Assembly: GCA_947650365.1 (NCBI GenBank)
Contig: CANTAL010000004.1
Location: 1,523,501 to 1,587,500 of the forward strand
DNA length: 64,000 nt
Origin: Chamaelirium japonicum
Taxonomy: Eukaryota; Streptophyta; Magnoliopsida; Liliales; Melanthiaceae
Direction: 5' to 3'
The position numbers and the translations under genes were made by a program. Of this stretch, positions 1 to 10,735 are shown piece by piece (positions within the stretch are counted from its first letter, which is position 1; each line of letters opens with the position of its first letter). The notes under the pieces were generated by a model. It was given only the letters and a program-made list of their open reading frames with translations, was not told the DNA's origin and did no database searches.

Positions 1-5
1 TATAG

Positions 6-784
6 GTACGCCTGCTGGCTCGACTCAGAAAATAAAGAACTTGGGTGAGGTTGACATCAACCACCCAACTGTTGTGATCCGGAAGCTCTGCAACCTTCCG
101 GAGCTACTCTGGATGAAGCCTTCAATAGGCTTGAAGTAGTGGTAAGTGTCTCTGCTTGGTCGATCATTGGAGTTGTAGTTTCAGAATAATTCTAACTCTT
201 TTGTTTCTTTGCAGAACTCAGCAGTCTTGAAATTTGCGAGCAAGCTTTTCAGGAAAGCAGGAGAAAGGGATGCTTCAGCTGAAGTATCCCGTTTGACTGC
301 TGAATTGGAGGCTGCAATCAAAGAGAGAGATAAGCTGAGGGAACTTCTCTCCTCCAAGAAGGAGGCTTTGAAAGCCAAAATCGAGGCTTTTCGCAAGGAG
401 AAGCTCGAAAGCAAGGGCTGGCAGAACGGCTACGAGGCCCGGGGTCACGAACTCGAGGAGTTGAAGAATCGATTTTTCAAGATCGAGAACTTATCCTTCG
501 ATCGAATGACTCGAATAAAGGAGTTGGAGGCTGAACTTGCTGCAAGGGATGCTGCTCTTGCAGCTAAGGAGACAGCCTCAGCTGCCAGGGAGGAGGCCCT
601 CAAAAAGGAGCTAGAGCATATGCGTGCTGAATGCACGAGTTACAGGGAGACGACGGAGAAGGCGGTGGAAGCACTCAGGGTCCACGCTAGCAGCGTCCGA
701 TCTTCTAAGGCTTTAGTGGCGAGCAAAGCTCGTGGTGGATCCGAGGGAGAGAAGTCGCGCGCGCAAAGTGTGGCCAAGCCTTGA
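6..784 (+). pseudogene. RT1 antisense gene (aORF), exons 2 and 3
   Basis: This is the 3' part of the plus-strand gene carried antisense to gag-pol. By alignment with the RT6 copy, exon 2 is about 6-141 (donor GTAAGT at 142) and exon 3 is 215-784 (acceptor TTTCTTTGCAG). Exon 3 encodes about 189 residues rich in E, K, A, L and R with heptad-like spacing, a predicted long coiled coil ending in a conserved AQSVAKP tail. Exon 2 is one base shorter than in RT6 and RT5 (136 against 137), a deletion near 105 that shifts the frame, so this copy could not make the normal protein. Its role is unknown; the coiled coil suggests self-association. Confidence 0.75.
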
Positions 785-978
785 GATCTTCTATCTTCTT
801 TTTTATCGTTTGAACTTGTAAACTCTTTGATATGTAACAGCTCACTCCTGTACTTAGCAAATTTTTGATAATAGAGATCCTTTTGGTGTTTGAAAATTGA
901 ATGTCTCTGGTATTGAATTCTTTGAATGTTGAGTTCTGGAATGTTATTGGAATGATTGAATATTCATACACTTGAAAA
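785..978. other. 3' flank of RT1 aORF, no gene
   Basis: AT-rich sequence after the aORF stop. The same block follows the aORF in RT6 (59519-59700), so it is probably the 3' UTR of the antisense transcript. No ORF of interest. Confidence 0.4.
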
Positions 979-1320
979 TAAGGGGTCGAGTCGCAACTCG
1001 ATCACCCGAATTTGTTAAGTAACTTGAAAATTGAAGGTTGTTGCAATGCATAACTTGAAATCGATAACATTTATATATGAGGGGTTGAGTCACAACTCAA
1101 GTACCCAAACCTGTTAGACGATATTGAATTTGAAATTGAAGATCATTTAACAATTGTAAGTAAGGGGTAGTGTCGCAACACAAAGCTCCCAAACCTGTTA
1201 AGTAGACGTAGTAATTTGAAGGTTGTGTTGTAGCACAACCCGTAACCGTTTAACATTTGCCTGTAAGGGGTTGAGTCGCAACTCAAACACCCAAACTTGT
1301 TAAACGACCTGGTAATTTGA
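979..1320. repeat. RT1 intergenic hairpin repeats between convergent aORF and pol
   Basis: Four degenerate units of about 90-100 bp share the frame GGGGT - stem - CGCA/CACA loop - complementary stem - CACCCAAAC. Stems: TCGAGT/ACTCGA at 986-1001, TTGAGT/ACTCAA at 1085-1100, GTGT/ACAC at 1170-1181 and TTGAGT/ACTCAA at 1271-1286. A second hairpin type (GGTTGTG/CACAACC) lies near 1221-1240. Equivalent blocks occupy the same position in RT3, RT5 and RT6. Lying between the 3' ends of two convergent genes, they could act in 3' end formation or transcript stability (inference). Confidence 0.75.
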
Positions 1321-1420
1321 ATGTAGACGATTTGAAACTGCTTCAGAACTTGAATTGAAAAGCTGAACATTTGCACACTTGAACATTTGAAAGAGAACTT
1401 TATTCATCATGATATTTACA

Positions 1421-1909
1421 TCATGGATAGAACAATTTAAGGTGCCTAGCATTCCAAGCTCGTGGCAGTCTTTCCCCTTCTGGTGAAATCAGCCGGTAAG
1501 ACCCTTTGCCTCCTACTGATTCGACGATATATGGACCTTCCCAGTTGGGAGCAAGTTTTCCACTGCTGTGTTCTTTAGTATTGTAAAAAACTGCTCTGAG
1601 AACTAGGCTGCCCACTGGGAACTGTCTCTTATAGATTTTCTCATCATAGGCTCGTTTGATCTTCTGTTGATACTTGGCAATACGAAGGGATTCTTGGTCT
1701 CGTAATTCTTCAGAGAAATCCAGATCATCGACGCGAAGCTCTTCATTGATCCCTTCTTCAACTGCCTTGGTCTTCAATGTATTTGATATACTCTCTGTCG
1801 GGAGTACTGCTTCCGATCCATATGTCAGACAGAAAGGTGAGAACCCTGTTGATCTTCTCGGAGTTGTGCGATATCCCCAAAGAACTTCAGGTAGGATTTG
1901 TTCCCACAA
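1421..1909 (-). pseudogene. RT1 integrase C-terminal part
   Basis: Encodes the end of the integrase, from the conserved [17 protein letters not shown] segment through the K/R-rich linker to the terminal GPYIVESVGGKGSY region and the natural end LKLFYP. No chromodomain is visible, as expected for the Tat group. The frame is continuous upstream with the integrase core, separated from it only by a TGA at 2042-2044. Confidence 0.8.
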
Positions 1910-2041
1910 TCCTTTCTTGTCGTTGAGTTTCTTCTTGAGTATACCAAGGATAGCTCTATTGGATGCTTCAGCTTGACCATTGCATTGAGGATATCTTGGA
2001 GTTGAATAAAAAAGCTTGATTCCGTTATTCAGGCAGAACTC

Positions 2042-2260
2042 TCAAAACTTGTTGGAGTCAAATTGAGCCCCATTGTCAGCAACAAGAACTTGGGGCGTGC
2101 CAAACCTTGAGAAGATCTTGTGTCGAATGAACTTGATCACTTCATCATCGGTCTCCCGGAAGAGTGGTACAGCTTCGACCCATTTGGTGAAGTAATCAGT
2201 GGCCAGTAGTAGATATTTCTTCTTGCTCGGAGTTGGAGGGAAAGGACCCAAGAAATCCAA
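2042..2260 (-). pseudogene. RT1 integrase catalytic core
   Basis: Contains the first two catalytic Asp residues of the DDE integrase (in LDFLGPF and VADNGAQF). The frame stops at 2042-2044 where RT6 has CGA (TGA here, a C-to-T change); the third acidic residue (GQAEASNRA) lies just beyond that stop in the same frame, near 1990. The core would insert the cDNA into host DNA; this copy is inactive unless the stop is bypassed. Confidence 0.8.
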
Positions 2261-2278
2261 CCCCCATTGATGGAAAGG

Positions 2279-2761
2279 CTAAGGACTTGATAGTTGGTGA
2301 AGCTCATCTGCAGGAAGGTGGATATCACGAGCGTGTTGTTGGCACGGCTCGCACCTTTGAACCACTTGGCGAGCATCCTTTGCCATTGTAGGCCAGTAGT
2401 AGCCTTGCAATTTCGTCTTGGCTTCAAGTGATCTTCCTCCCGAATGATTCCCACAGGCCCCAGAGTGGATATCAATCAAGATTGCCTTGGCTTGTTTAGG
2501 GCCAATGCATTTGAGCAACATCCCATTGTGAGTTTTGAAGTATAGATCTTCTCCTTGAATAATATAGCACGGAAGCTTTCTTTGAAGTTTTTGGGCTTGA
2601 TTTGGATCTTCTGGCATTTTGCCATGTTTGAAGAAGTCGAAAATTGACCGTCTCCAGTCTCCAAGCTCGCTTGTCATGGTAAGGTTCAATACCAGTTGAT
2701 CTCCACCCCCAGATTCCTTTATAGTAGCCAGGATCTGTTGTTCGGGGGTGGTCTTGGGCAC
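2279..2761 (-). pseudogene. RT1 linker and HHCC zinc-binding domain
   Basis: Covers the segment between the second RNase H and the integrase core. The N-terminal integrase zinc finger is visible as HSGACGNH followed by CEPC. It ends at TAG 2279-2281 in place of the Trp codon found in RT6 (TGG to TAG) and begins after another stop at 2765-2767. Confidence 0.75.
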
Positions 2762-2764
2762 TTC

Positions 2765-3130
2765 TTAATAATCAATTTGTATTTGCCTTCCTCCGAGTGA
2801 GTCTCCATGAACTGAGGCAGCATTGGCTAAGGCATCTGCTTCTCGGTTCTCTGCTCTTGGGATTTGAACGAATTCAATATTAGTGAAACATTGTTGAAGA
2901 CGTCGTACTAAGGCCAAATAGAGTTGCATTCTTTCTTCACGTGCTGTGTACTCTCCATTGATTTGCCTTATGATCAGCTGGGAATTGCTGTAGACGATGA
3001 TTTGATCTACCCCCAGGGATTCAGCCATTTCGAGTCCGAAAATGAGTGCTTCGTATTCGGCTTCGTTGTTGGTGGCATTGAACCCTAGAAGAGTGGCCTT
3101 CTGGAGATGATCAAGTTCGGGGGATACCAA
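2765..3130 (-). pseudogene. RT1 second (archaeal-type) RNase H, mutated
   Basis: Second RNase H of the Tat lineage: the NNEAEYEAL helix with the catalytic Glu and the terminal EADALANAA with the last catalytic Asp are present. The third catalytic position reads YSNSQL where RT5 and RT6 have YSDSQL, so a metal-binding Asp is replaced by Asn. It ends in TAA (CAA in RT6). It would help degrade the RNA template during reverse transcription. Confidence 0.8.
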
Positions 3131-3184
3131 GACTATCCCAGTTCCCGAACCGATCGCACTTGAAGCTTCATCAGTATAAAGCTT

Positions 3185-4624
3185 TCACGGAGGAGTTGTG
3201 GCAATAGCCTTGAGGCTCGGATCGATTTTTATTGTAATATTGATCGGAGGATCGGCTTCGTCTTCTAGGCGCATATCGACGTCTTCTTCCCAAGTGATGG
3301 GGTCTTCGACCAGAAAGTCAGCTAGGAAATCAGCAATGGCTTGACCTTTGATGGAAGTGCGAGATTCGAATTGAATCCCCAGAGCACTTATTTCGATCAC
3401 CCATTTGGTCATTCGACCAGCTCGACCAGCTTTGTCAACAATATCTTTGAGTGGGTGTTCTGAAATGACAGTGATCTGATGAGAGACGAAGTAGGGTTGG
3501 AGGCGACGTGATGCAGTGAGCAAGGCCAGGATGACCTTCTCAGTTTTTGAGTAGCGAGTTTTAGCCGGAAGAAGAGTATAGCTGATGTAGTAGACTGGAT
3601 GCTCGATGCCTTCTCTTCTGCTGACTAGGACCGCACTGATTGCTTGATCGGTCACGGCGAGATAGAGCCATAAATCTTCTTTGGGAAGAGGAGCCGTCAG
3701 GATAGGAGCTTGCACCAGATATTTCTTGATGCCTTGAAAAGCTTCTTCGCAAGTTGAACTCCACCCTGAAGTATCAGCCTTTTGTAGTTTGTCGAAAAGA
3801 GGCTTACATTTGTCGGAAGACTTTGAGATGAATCTATTGAGGGCAGCAAGTCTTCCAGTGAGACGTTGAAATTCTTTTCGATTAGTAGGTGATGGCATGT
3901 CAAGGATGGCTCGAATTTGGTCGGGATTGGCTTCAATGCCCCTCCTGGTCACAAGATGACCCAGGAATTTGCCCGATTGAACTCCGAAAGCACACTTGGC
4001 CGGATTGAGCTTCATACGATACTTTCGAAGGACTTGAAAAGTTTCCGCCAGATCGGATAGATGCTTTCCTCGAATGGAGCTCTTTGTGAGGAGATCATCG
4101 ACGTAAACTTCGACGTTGCGACCGATTTGATCTTCGAACATCTTTGTGACTAACCTTTGATAAGTGGAACCAGCATTTTTAAGGCCGAACGGCATCACAT
4201 TGTAACAGTAGAGACCTATGCTAGTCACAAAGCATGTCTTCTCTTGATCATTAGCGTGAAGAGGAATTTGATTGTACCCAGAGTATCCATCCATAAAAGA
4301 CAATAGCTCGTGGCCAGCAGTGGCATCAACGAGTCTATCTATCCTTGGCATGGGGAATGGATCTTTGGGACAAGCTTTGTTGAGATTGGTGAAGTCGATG
4401 CACACTCTGACCTTCCCGTTCTTTTTTAGGACAGCAACTATATTAGAGATCCAAGTAGGATACTCTACTTCACGGATGAATCCTGCTGCGAGTAACTTAC
4501 TGATCTCCTCTTGAACAGCAACTTGTAGCTCTGGTCGGATGGTGCGTGGCTTTTGCTTGATGGGTTTTACTTCTTCTTTGATAGCGAGTCGGTGGCAGGC
4601 ATTATCTGGATTGATCCCTGGCAT
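3185..4624 (-). pseudogene. RT1 reverse transcriptase and first RNase H
   Basis: A 479-residue open stretch. RT motifs are readable in order: VRVCIDFTNLNKACPKDPFP, SFMDGYSGYNQI, MPFGLKNAGSTYQRLV and an intact YVDD catalytic box, followed by the connection and a degenerate first RNase H (AISAVLVSRREG, YFVSHQITVISEH). It ends at TGA 3185-3187 where RT6 has TGG. The listed first Met is internal: the frame continues upstream without its own start to the UAG at 4832-4834, interrupted by one further stop near 4663. The product copies element RNA into DNA in cytoplasmic particles (family knowledge). Confidence 0.85.
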
Positions 4625-4820
4625 GTCTTCAAAACACCAGGCGAAGACGTTGATGTTGGATTAAAGGAAGAATACCATGTCTTGCGCTTCTGTGTCGCTA
4701 AGACCGGTACCAATAAATATTTGTCGAGAGAGATTTCCACTGCCAATATTGATAGGGATGATTTCTTCAATTGAAGGCGAGGCTTCCCATTCGATTGGTG
4801 GAGGCTCGGTCAGTGGAATC

Positions 4821-4840
4821 TCCTTTAACTGCTATTTGGA
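4821..4840 (-). promoter_or_regulatory. RT1 in-frame UAG between protease and RT, readthrough-type context
   Basis: Protease and RT share one frame separated by TAG at 4834-4832, followed by CAG TTA. This fits UAG-CAR-YYA, the tobamovirus-type leaky stop context. The same TAG occurs at the same place in RT2, RT3, RT5 and RT6. Confidence 0.65.
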
Positions 4841-5700
4841 AGAGGGACCAGCTTCGTCTCGTGGCCGCTTCGGAGGAGCAATATTGATCTTTCGATCTGT
4901 TTTAGCCGCAGCAGCCTCACAAGACCTCCCAGCTTGCTGATCGCCTCGAATACAGACAATGCCTTCTCCCGTTGCAAATTTGAGGAGTTGGTGGTAAGAA
5001 GAGGAGATGGCATTGATCTGGTGGAGGAATGGTCGCCCGAGAATGGCGTTGTAGCTGGACACTCCTTCGACAATTGCAAACCTGACCGAGACTCGAGTCT
5101 CTCGGCTAAGGTCGAGAGTGAATCTCGATTCGCCCACCGTAATGCTTTGTTCGCCGTTGAATCCAGTGATCACAGTTGGGACGACGTCGAGACTTGAGTA
5201 TCTATGCCCCAGACGTTTGAAACAATCTGAGAACATAATATCGATGGAGCTCCCGGTGTCGATGAGGATTCGATTGACGGTGCTCCCGTCGATGAGGAGT
5301 TTCAAGACCAGGGGGTCTCGATGGGGAGTATGAACTCCTTGAAGATCGGAGTCGTTGAAAACAATGGATGGCCAAGCTAAACCTTCGATAGGCTTCTCGA
5401 TCCCGGTATCCTCCTTGTTCGCAGCAGAACGAACGTGGAAGATGCGTCGAACTTGCCGATCCACTTCCTTCCCAGTCAAGGTTTGATTGTGCAATGTTCC
5501 ATGAATGCCAAAGACGTTGGCATTCACAGAGATTGGTTGCCGGTTGGAGGAGACTTGATGGATCCAACATGCTTCTTTCCCCTTTGCAGAGGTTCGACGT
5601 TGATCTTGTCCACCCTTGACGTAATCTTGAAGGTGGCCTTCCCGCAATAAGTTTTCGAGATGAAATTTCAGCCGATGGCATCGATCGGTGGAGTGGCCGT
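4832..5700 (-). pseudogene. RT1 gag knuckle and aspartic protease
   Basis: Begins with the gag zinc-knuckle-like motif CEFHRSHGHSTDRC (Cys-x2-His-x4-His-x4-Cys), then a linker and a retropepsin domain with the active-site triad DTGSS, the flap-like ITGFNGEQS segment and ILGRPFLHQ. The product would cleave the polyprotein. The frame is open to the UAG at 4832 and ends DEAGPSSK. Confidence 0.8.
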
Positions 5701-5959
5701 GACTTCGGTGGAATTCGCAGTAGACCGTTTTGTCCGCCGTGAATTTAGTGTTTGGCTGAAGCGGATTGGGCCTTCGAAGGAATTCTTCGTGTTGAATACG
5801 GTCGAGGATCTGTTCGACCGGTAAATTCCACTCAGTGAAAGTGGTCTTCGTTGGAGATCGACGTCCGTCATTTTTTGCTCGCTTGTTGGCCGGAGGGGCT
5901 GCTGCCTCAGCATTGTGGGCTTTGGCAGCATACTTGGGAGCTTCTCTTTCAGCTGGTCT

Positions 5960-6406
5960 TCACTTCGTTTCTCGCCCTTTTTGAGCGACTTGATCATCTT
6001 CAACCTCAATCTCTCTCTGGATCCGATCAAACATAGAACCCAGAGAAGGAGGGGGATTGCGGATGAAGTCATTGTAGATATGTTGGTCGAAGCGGAGTGC
6101 ATTCTGGAAAGCTAACATTATATCTTCATCATCCAGATGTCTCCTAGAGAGGGCAGTGTGCTCGTTGCGGAATCGCCTTGTGAAGCTGCGGAGACTTTCG
6201 TCGGTGCCCATCCTCAATCTATAGAGAGAGTCGAGCTTCTTTTCCGGCTTCATGTTCAGCTGGTAGTGCTGTACGAAGAGGTTGGACAAAATTCCGAACT
6301 GAGTGATGGACCCAGCTCGAAGATTATGGTACCAATTGAGGGATGGCTCGTCGAGGCTTCCTACGAAGGTGCGGCAGAGCATGTTGTTCTCCTCTTCGTG
6401 CGGCAT
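5960..6406 (-). pseudogene. RT1 gag core (retrotransposon gag domain)
   Basis: Carries the retrotransposon gag domain: FVGSLDEPSLNWYHNL, the FVQHYQLN segment, SLRSFTRRFRNEHTAL and a basic end. It assembles the particle and packages RNA. It ends in TGA where RT5 continues, and is out of frame with the N-terminal piece upstream. Confidence 0.8.
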
Positions 6407-6637
6407 TAAGGCTTGCTTGAATGCGAGTATGTGGAGAGTCGGATCTCCTTTGACGCAATTGAATTTGGGGAGAGTGGGAGTTCTCTATTCCCTGGGAAAT
6501 GTTGATTCGAACAAGCTTCGATGGAGTGGCCCGGTGGAGGAGTATCCATCTCTACGACCATGCCCTCGACTAGGATGTGGATCGAAAGGCAAAATCGAGA
6601 GGTCTTGTTCAAGCCTTGGAATATCAGCAGGTTGGAG

Positions 6638-7297
6638 TCAGTGACGAAGATCCGATCCAAGTCTACGCTGAAATGGAATAGATGGGGAGATTCTACTCTT
6701 TGAAGGAGCGCCTTTCATCTGGTGCTTCCTTGGTATGTCGAGCTTTGAAGGTGTCTTCCTGTCGCAGTTGTGATCAGAAGAGGATTGGGAGGACTCATCG
6801 TCAAGGCGATCCCAAACACTCTGCTTCCATGGGGTAGCAGAGGGAGTTGGGTCGCGATGAATCCTCCCGGGGGCAGCAGTGCCCATTGACCTCCGTTGCT
6901 CGGAGTGGATTGATGGTCGTGGCCGATTGACCCTCTCATTAGTCGAGGGGATGGGAAGAGCAATTCTAGCCTCGGAGGCTGCCTTCTTGAATGCGTCCCT
7001 CTCAGCAGTGAGGGTGGCATTCTGCTTTGCCAATTGAAGTAGTTGGGAATCGACTGCCAAGATTTGATAGGTTGAGGGAAGGTCTTCGACGGGAGCAGGG
7101 GTTGTATGCCCTATTGATGGATAAGGAGGTGGGGCAATCGGTCGATCAACCGATCTCCCACTACCTGATCGAGTATCCATATTGGAGGCAGCAAGGGGCT
7201 GCCCGAAATTGAGCCTTTGACTCATTGATCGAGTCTCAGGTCGAGGTTGACGTGTGTTACTTCCTTCTGGTTGACCCTGGTGCTTCGTCCTCGCCAT
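6638..7297 (-). pseudogene. RT1 gag N-terminal region
   Basis: Starts at MARTKHQGQPEGSN, conserved at the same distance from the PBS in RT2, RT3 and RT5 (MAKTRHQ or MARTKHQ), which supports this start. It is low-complexity and rich in S, P, R and Q, with a short predicted coiled coil (QLLQLAKQNATLTAERDAF). A frameshift near 6640 separates it from the gag core. Confidence 0.75.
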
Positions 7298-7443
7298 TCA
7301 GTAAGCGAAGGGTGCAACGAGAGTGCCGGCGTCCGAGCGGTTGTTTGCTTAACCGAGGGGGCGAGGAAGTTTGACTATCGGTCAGTTGTCTACTCGACTG
7401 ATATGATAGTAGTTGTGGAACAGACACAGCTTCTCGTTCGATC

Positions 7444-7461
7444 CCACAGACGGCACCAAAC
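7444..7461 (-). other. RT1 primer binding site
   Basis: On the minus strand TTTGGTGCCGTCTGTGGG lies one base after the LTR end. The other copies read TTTGGCGCC..., the type seen in Tat and Athila elements and resembling a tRNA-Asp 3' end (family knowledge; tRNA assignment tentative). RT1 has one change in the core. Confidence 0.65.
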
Positions 7462-8208
7462 TGTGGGGGAAAATCTTCTTGCAGACCCGAAGACTTCTCC
7501 TCACCAGTCAGTTGAAGTTTTGAGTCAAAGATCGTTGTTCGATCTGTCGATTGGAGTTAGAACTCTCAATATGCAAGCAGAGAAAGTTGGACATGAGAGA
7601 TGTGATCTCGGAGTTCAGCCGAAGCCTACGTCTCCGTACTATAGGGAGCAACCCGAATTCACTAACACTTATATCGAAGTGATCTCGACAGGCCGAGTAT
7701 CACTGAAAACACTCTGATCTCTTCAAAGGAGAGAAGAAAAAGATCAAAGAGAGGTGGAAAATGGAAAGCTGAGAAATTCCAGAGCTCTGGGTTCTGAAAA
7801 TCAGATCTTAGAGTGGAAATCAGAATTTTCGGATCCATTTACATTCGAAGGCTCTGCTATTTATAGGATTCTCTGGTGGTAAATGGCGGTTTCTGCTGTC
7901 GTATCTGGGGATCCTCCAGGTAAAGCTGGTGGGCCCCGCTACCGTCTCCTGGGGGATTCTGCAGGCTCTTGGGCCCACCAGGCAGGGCCGGTGGGTTCCG
8001 CGATAGTCTTTGTAGGCCCACCAGGCGGGGCCAATGGGTCCCGTTGTAGTCTTTGGGGTCCCACCAGGCAGGGCCGGTGGGTCCCGCTGTAGTCTCCGGG
8101 GGCCCACCAGGCAGGGCCGGTGGGTCCCGTTGTAGTCTCCGGGGGCCCACCAGGCAAGGCCGGTGGGTCCCGCTGTTTGCAGACTTCTTGCCAAAATTTG
8201 CACCCACA
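7462..8208 (-). repeat. RT1 5' LTR (747 bp)
   Basis: Minus orientation, TGTGGGTGCAAATTTTGG ... CCCCCACA, with TG/CA ends. From the 5' end: about five units of a 43-bp GC-rich minisatellite (about 7985-8175), a TATA box CTATAAATAG at 7866-7857, an invariant 28-nt hairpin at 7609-7636, then the U5-like end next to the PBS. Proline/tryptophan-rich ORFs in this region are translations of the minisatellite and are not genes. Confidence 0.88.
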
Positions 8209-9514
8209 GGGGCCAGAGGGAGGCAACGGTTTTGGCTTGTATGACCAAGCAAATGGGGGCGACTAGGGTTTTGATAAAGCCGAAATCCCTATAAGGGATT
8301 TCCTATTATGAAGGGATTGAGATCCCTTGGATCTTTCCCTTCATAACCTCCTATAGATCTCTCATATGGGGATTTTGGTTAGGGTTTATCCCTTGGCTGG
8401 AATCCTCATGGGGAGGATCTATATGGGGCATCTAATGAGTCCTCTGGTAGAGGATCTAAGAAAGGAACCGCTTAGGTAAACCTAAGCTATATCTCATAAT
8501 CCACATGCCACTAGTTTTTTGGTCACTGTGACGTCAACCACTATCAGTAAACCCTAACGACATTGGGTTAGATACTCTTGGCTGTTAAAGTTGGCTAGGA
8601 ATTGGAATCTTCAGGACCCTAATAGTCTTAACTTCCACTGGTTACATAACCGAGGCCATACCAGTGAATAGTATCTATAATCACTACTAAGACATTGTTG
8701 CACTCTGAAGCTATTAGTAATTATGTGAGTATCCTTTACCCTACTATACTTCACTTGAACCCTTTTAATCTGGTGTCTATAAAACTAACTGAGATCAGTA
8801 TCGACTGTCCCTCTCAGATTAGTTCACCCACTTGAATCCTGACTTCCCAAAGCCTTGTGATCACCACCTTATGTACGTGTACGACTGACCAGTCTTTATG
8901 ATCAACCTTTCATGAGAGTCACTCAATGAGATACCTAGTCCTCCTCAGGGGATATGGATTTCCAATGACTGCTTGCGTTCCCATTGTGCTCAATGCAAAT
9001 TACCCAATCTACCCAGTATTGGTCTATTAATAGACTTAGTTGATTGGCAGGTCAAAGTAGAGAACACCAAACCTATCGTTCATAACACATACTAGAATTA
9101 TGCTTCTAGTCAACTAGTAGTAGAGGTCCTATGGTCTTGGATGACAGTTGATAAGGACAGTTTTCTCTCTTGATTTTGTTCGATGCATTCTAGTTACATC
9201 AACACTACTTGACTTGGTATCTGATACGGATGGTCGAGATAGTCCATCTCTCCAATTGGAGAAGGTCAGTATGTTACAGTCTTATATGTTAGGTGTCTAG
9301 TATATCAATTGACTGTGAACATATACGAGTGTGTATAGTGACTCATATCTCATGTATATAGATCTTATCCATATACCTGAGTCACCTTAAAGACACTATT
9401 GTGGACTAGTGGATTTATGCATCTCATGTACAATGGTGTATGGGTTATAGTGTTGTGATCCTAATTAGTATTGTCATCGCTGAAATTGGCATGTAGGCCA
9501 CACCAATTCCAACA
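8209..9514 (-). repeat. Non-coding LTR-like sequence
   Basis: No ORF. Read on the minus strand from 9514 it starts TGTTGGAATTGGTGTGGCC, a typical plant LTR beginning (often Ty1/copia), and continues for about 1.3 kb without coding sequence until RT1 interrupts it at 8208/8209. I cannot see its other end or a primer binding site, so it could be a truncated solo LTR. Confidence 0.4.
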
Positions 9515-10329
9515 ACAACACCTCCCCTTCCCACCTTCGACCCCTTCTTCTAAGGGGGTAGGTCCCCTTTATAGATGCTGAAGATGATCGTTAAAGCGCT
9601 CTAAGCAGGGCATAATTGATGGAGGGACTATGTGATTTGCGTGATCGCCTCGACGTGTTGCCTTACGATTGCTTGTTCGTGGTCGGTAGTTATTGCTGGA
9701 AATCTGGCTTGATCTGTTGGGCGGCCTAATATCCTGGGACATGGGCTATCATTCCGTAACTGTCGTTTGTGTAAGATTTTCGGTCGAGACATCCAAGCAA
9801 GATTTTCGGGCGAGGATCGCGGAGCTTCCCCTTCGAGTCTCCTCCTTGCTCTATAGTACCGGTCGACCAGTCGACCCATGGCTCATCGGTCGACCGGTTG
9901 GTCAGATCGTTTGATCATGGTAGATAGTTGCCATTGGGAGCCGTTGCTTGTGCTAGAAGGGCAACTGCTTTTATAACTTTTATAGGGGTAAGAGAATCAT
10001 GGAGCCATTAAGGTGGTGTTTGGCATGAGGAACAACTGTTTTGCTTAGGTCTCATCTAGTAGGGAGTATTTTCATCGATTACTATTTCTAGTGTATTCCA
10101 TGGTTCAGCCATCCAATTGGCATAGAAACTCACGGAATGATAAAGTATCGTTACCGACTCCTTCATTCCAGTGGAGCAAAACTATCCATTAGTTTTAAAA
10201 TATGGAGCCCAAAATAGAAACCACTGGTTCTGGAACGATACCGAACACCCTTTAAATTGCTTCTGTCATAACCAGTCGATCGGGCCGAAGCTATGTTTTT
10301 GCTGTGGGTTTCGGTCAATCGGTCTAATA
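9515..10329. other. Unrecognised intergenic DNA
   Basis: No convincing ORF, RNA gene or terminal repeat. Several GACCGGT/GGTCGACC-type palindromes near 9860-9905 recall the GATCGG-rich arrays elsewhere in the window, but no unit structure is visible. Confidence 0.3.
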
Positions 10330-10735
10330 TCTCAATAACACCTTTCAGAGCCTGTTGATACCTTCACTTGAGGGCTACTTGATTTGGACAATCGGTTGAT
10401 ACCTTCACTTGAGGGCCACTTGATTTGGCTGACCGGTTAATACCTCACGAGAGCACTTGATTTGGGCTGATTGATTAATAGCACCTATAATCGAGAGCCA
10501 TTGATTGTCTGACCGGGTTAATACCACCTCCAATTGAGAGCGTCCAACTAGTTAATATCGATAGGTTAATCAAGAACCATTGGTTGTCCGACTGGTTAAT
10601 ACCACCTCCAATTGAGAGCCATTGGTTGTCGACCGGTTAGTACAACCCCCAATCGAGAGCCCTTGATTGTCCAACTGGTTAATACCTTCACTTGAGAGCC
10701 ATGGATTGTCCGACCGGGGTATAGGTTGTTGCACT
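10330..10735. repeat. Degenerate tandem repeats, about 60 bp
   Basis: Six to eight diverged copies of a unit containing GGTTAATACC(A/T)C...TTGAGAGCCA(T)TGGTTGTC. ORFs across it repeat the same words and look like by-products. Downstream, 10736-11020 shows no recognisable feature. Confidence 0.55.

Larger units (their letters stand above)
1..8208 (-). mobile_element. RT1: Tat-lineage Ty3/gypsy retrotransposon, 3' part outside window
   Basis: A minus-strand LTR retrotransposon. From right to left it shows the 5' LTR (7462-8208), PBS, gag, aspartic protease, RT-RNase H, a second RNase H, HHCC zinc finger, integrase, a hairpin-repeat spacer and the end of an antisense gene on the plus strand (6-784). 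The order PR-RT-RH-INT is that of Ty3/gypsy, and the second, archaeal-type RNase H places it in the Tat lineage. The tandem array and 3' LTR expected to the left lie outside the window. Several stops and frameshifts make this copy defective. It sits directly against an LTR-like sequence at 8209; the five bases next to the LTR there are GGGGC, which cannot be tested as a target duplication without the other end. Confidence 0.9.

Noticed and set aside
7247-7717. 156-codon plus-strand ORF over gag start, PBS and LTR of RT1
   Set aside because: Antisense to gag and crosses the LTR border; not conserved in RT2, RT3 or RT5.
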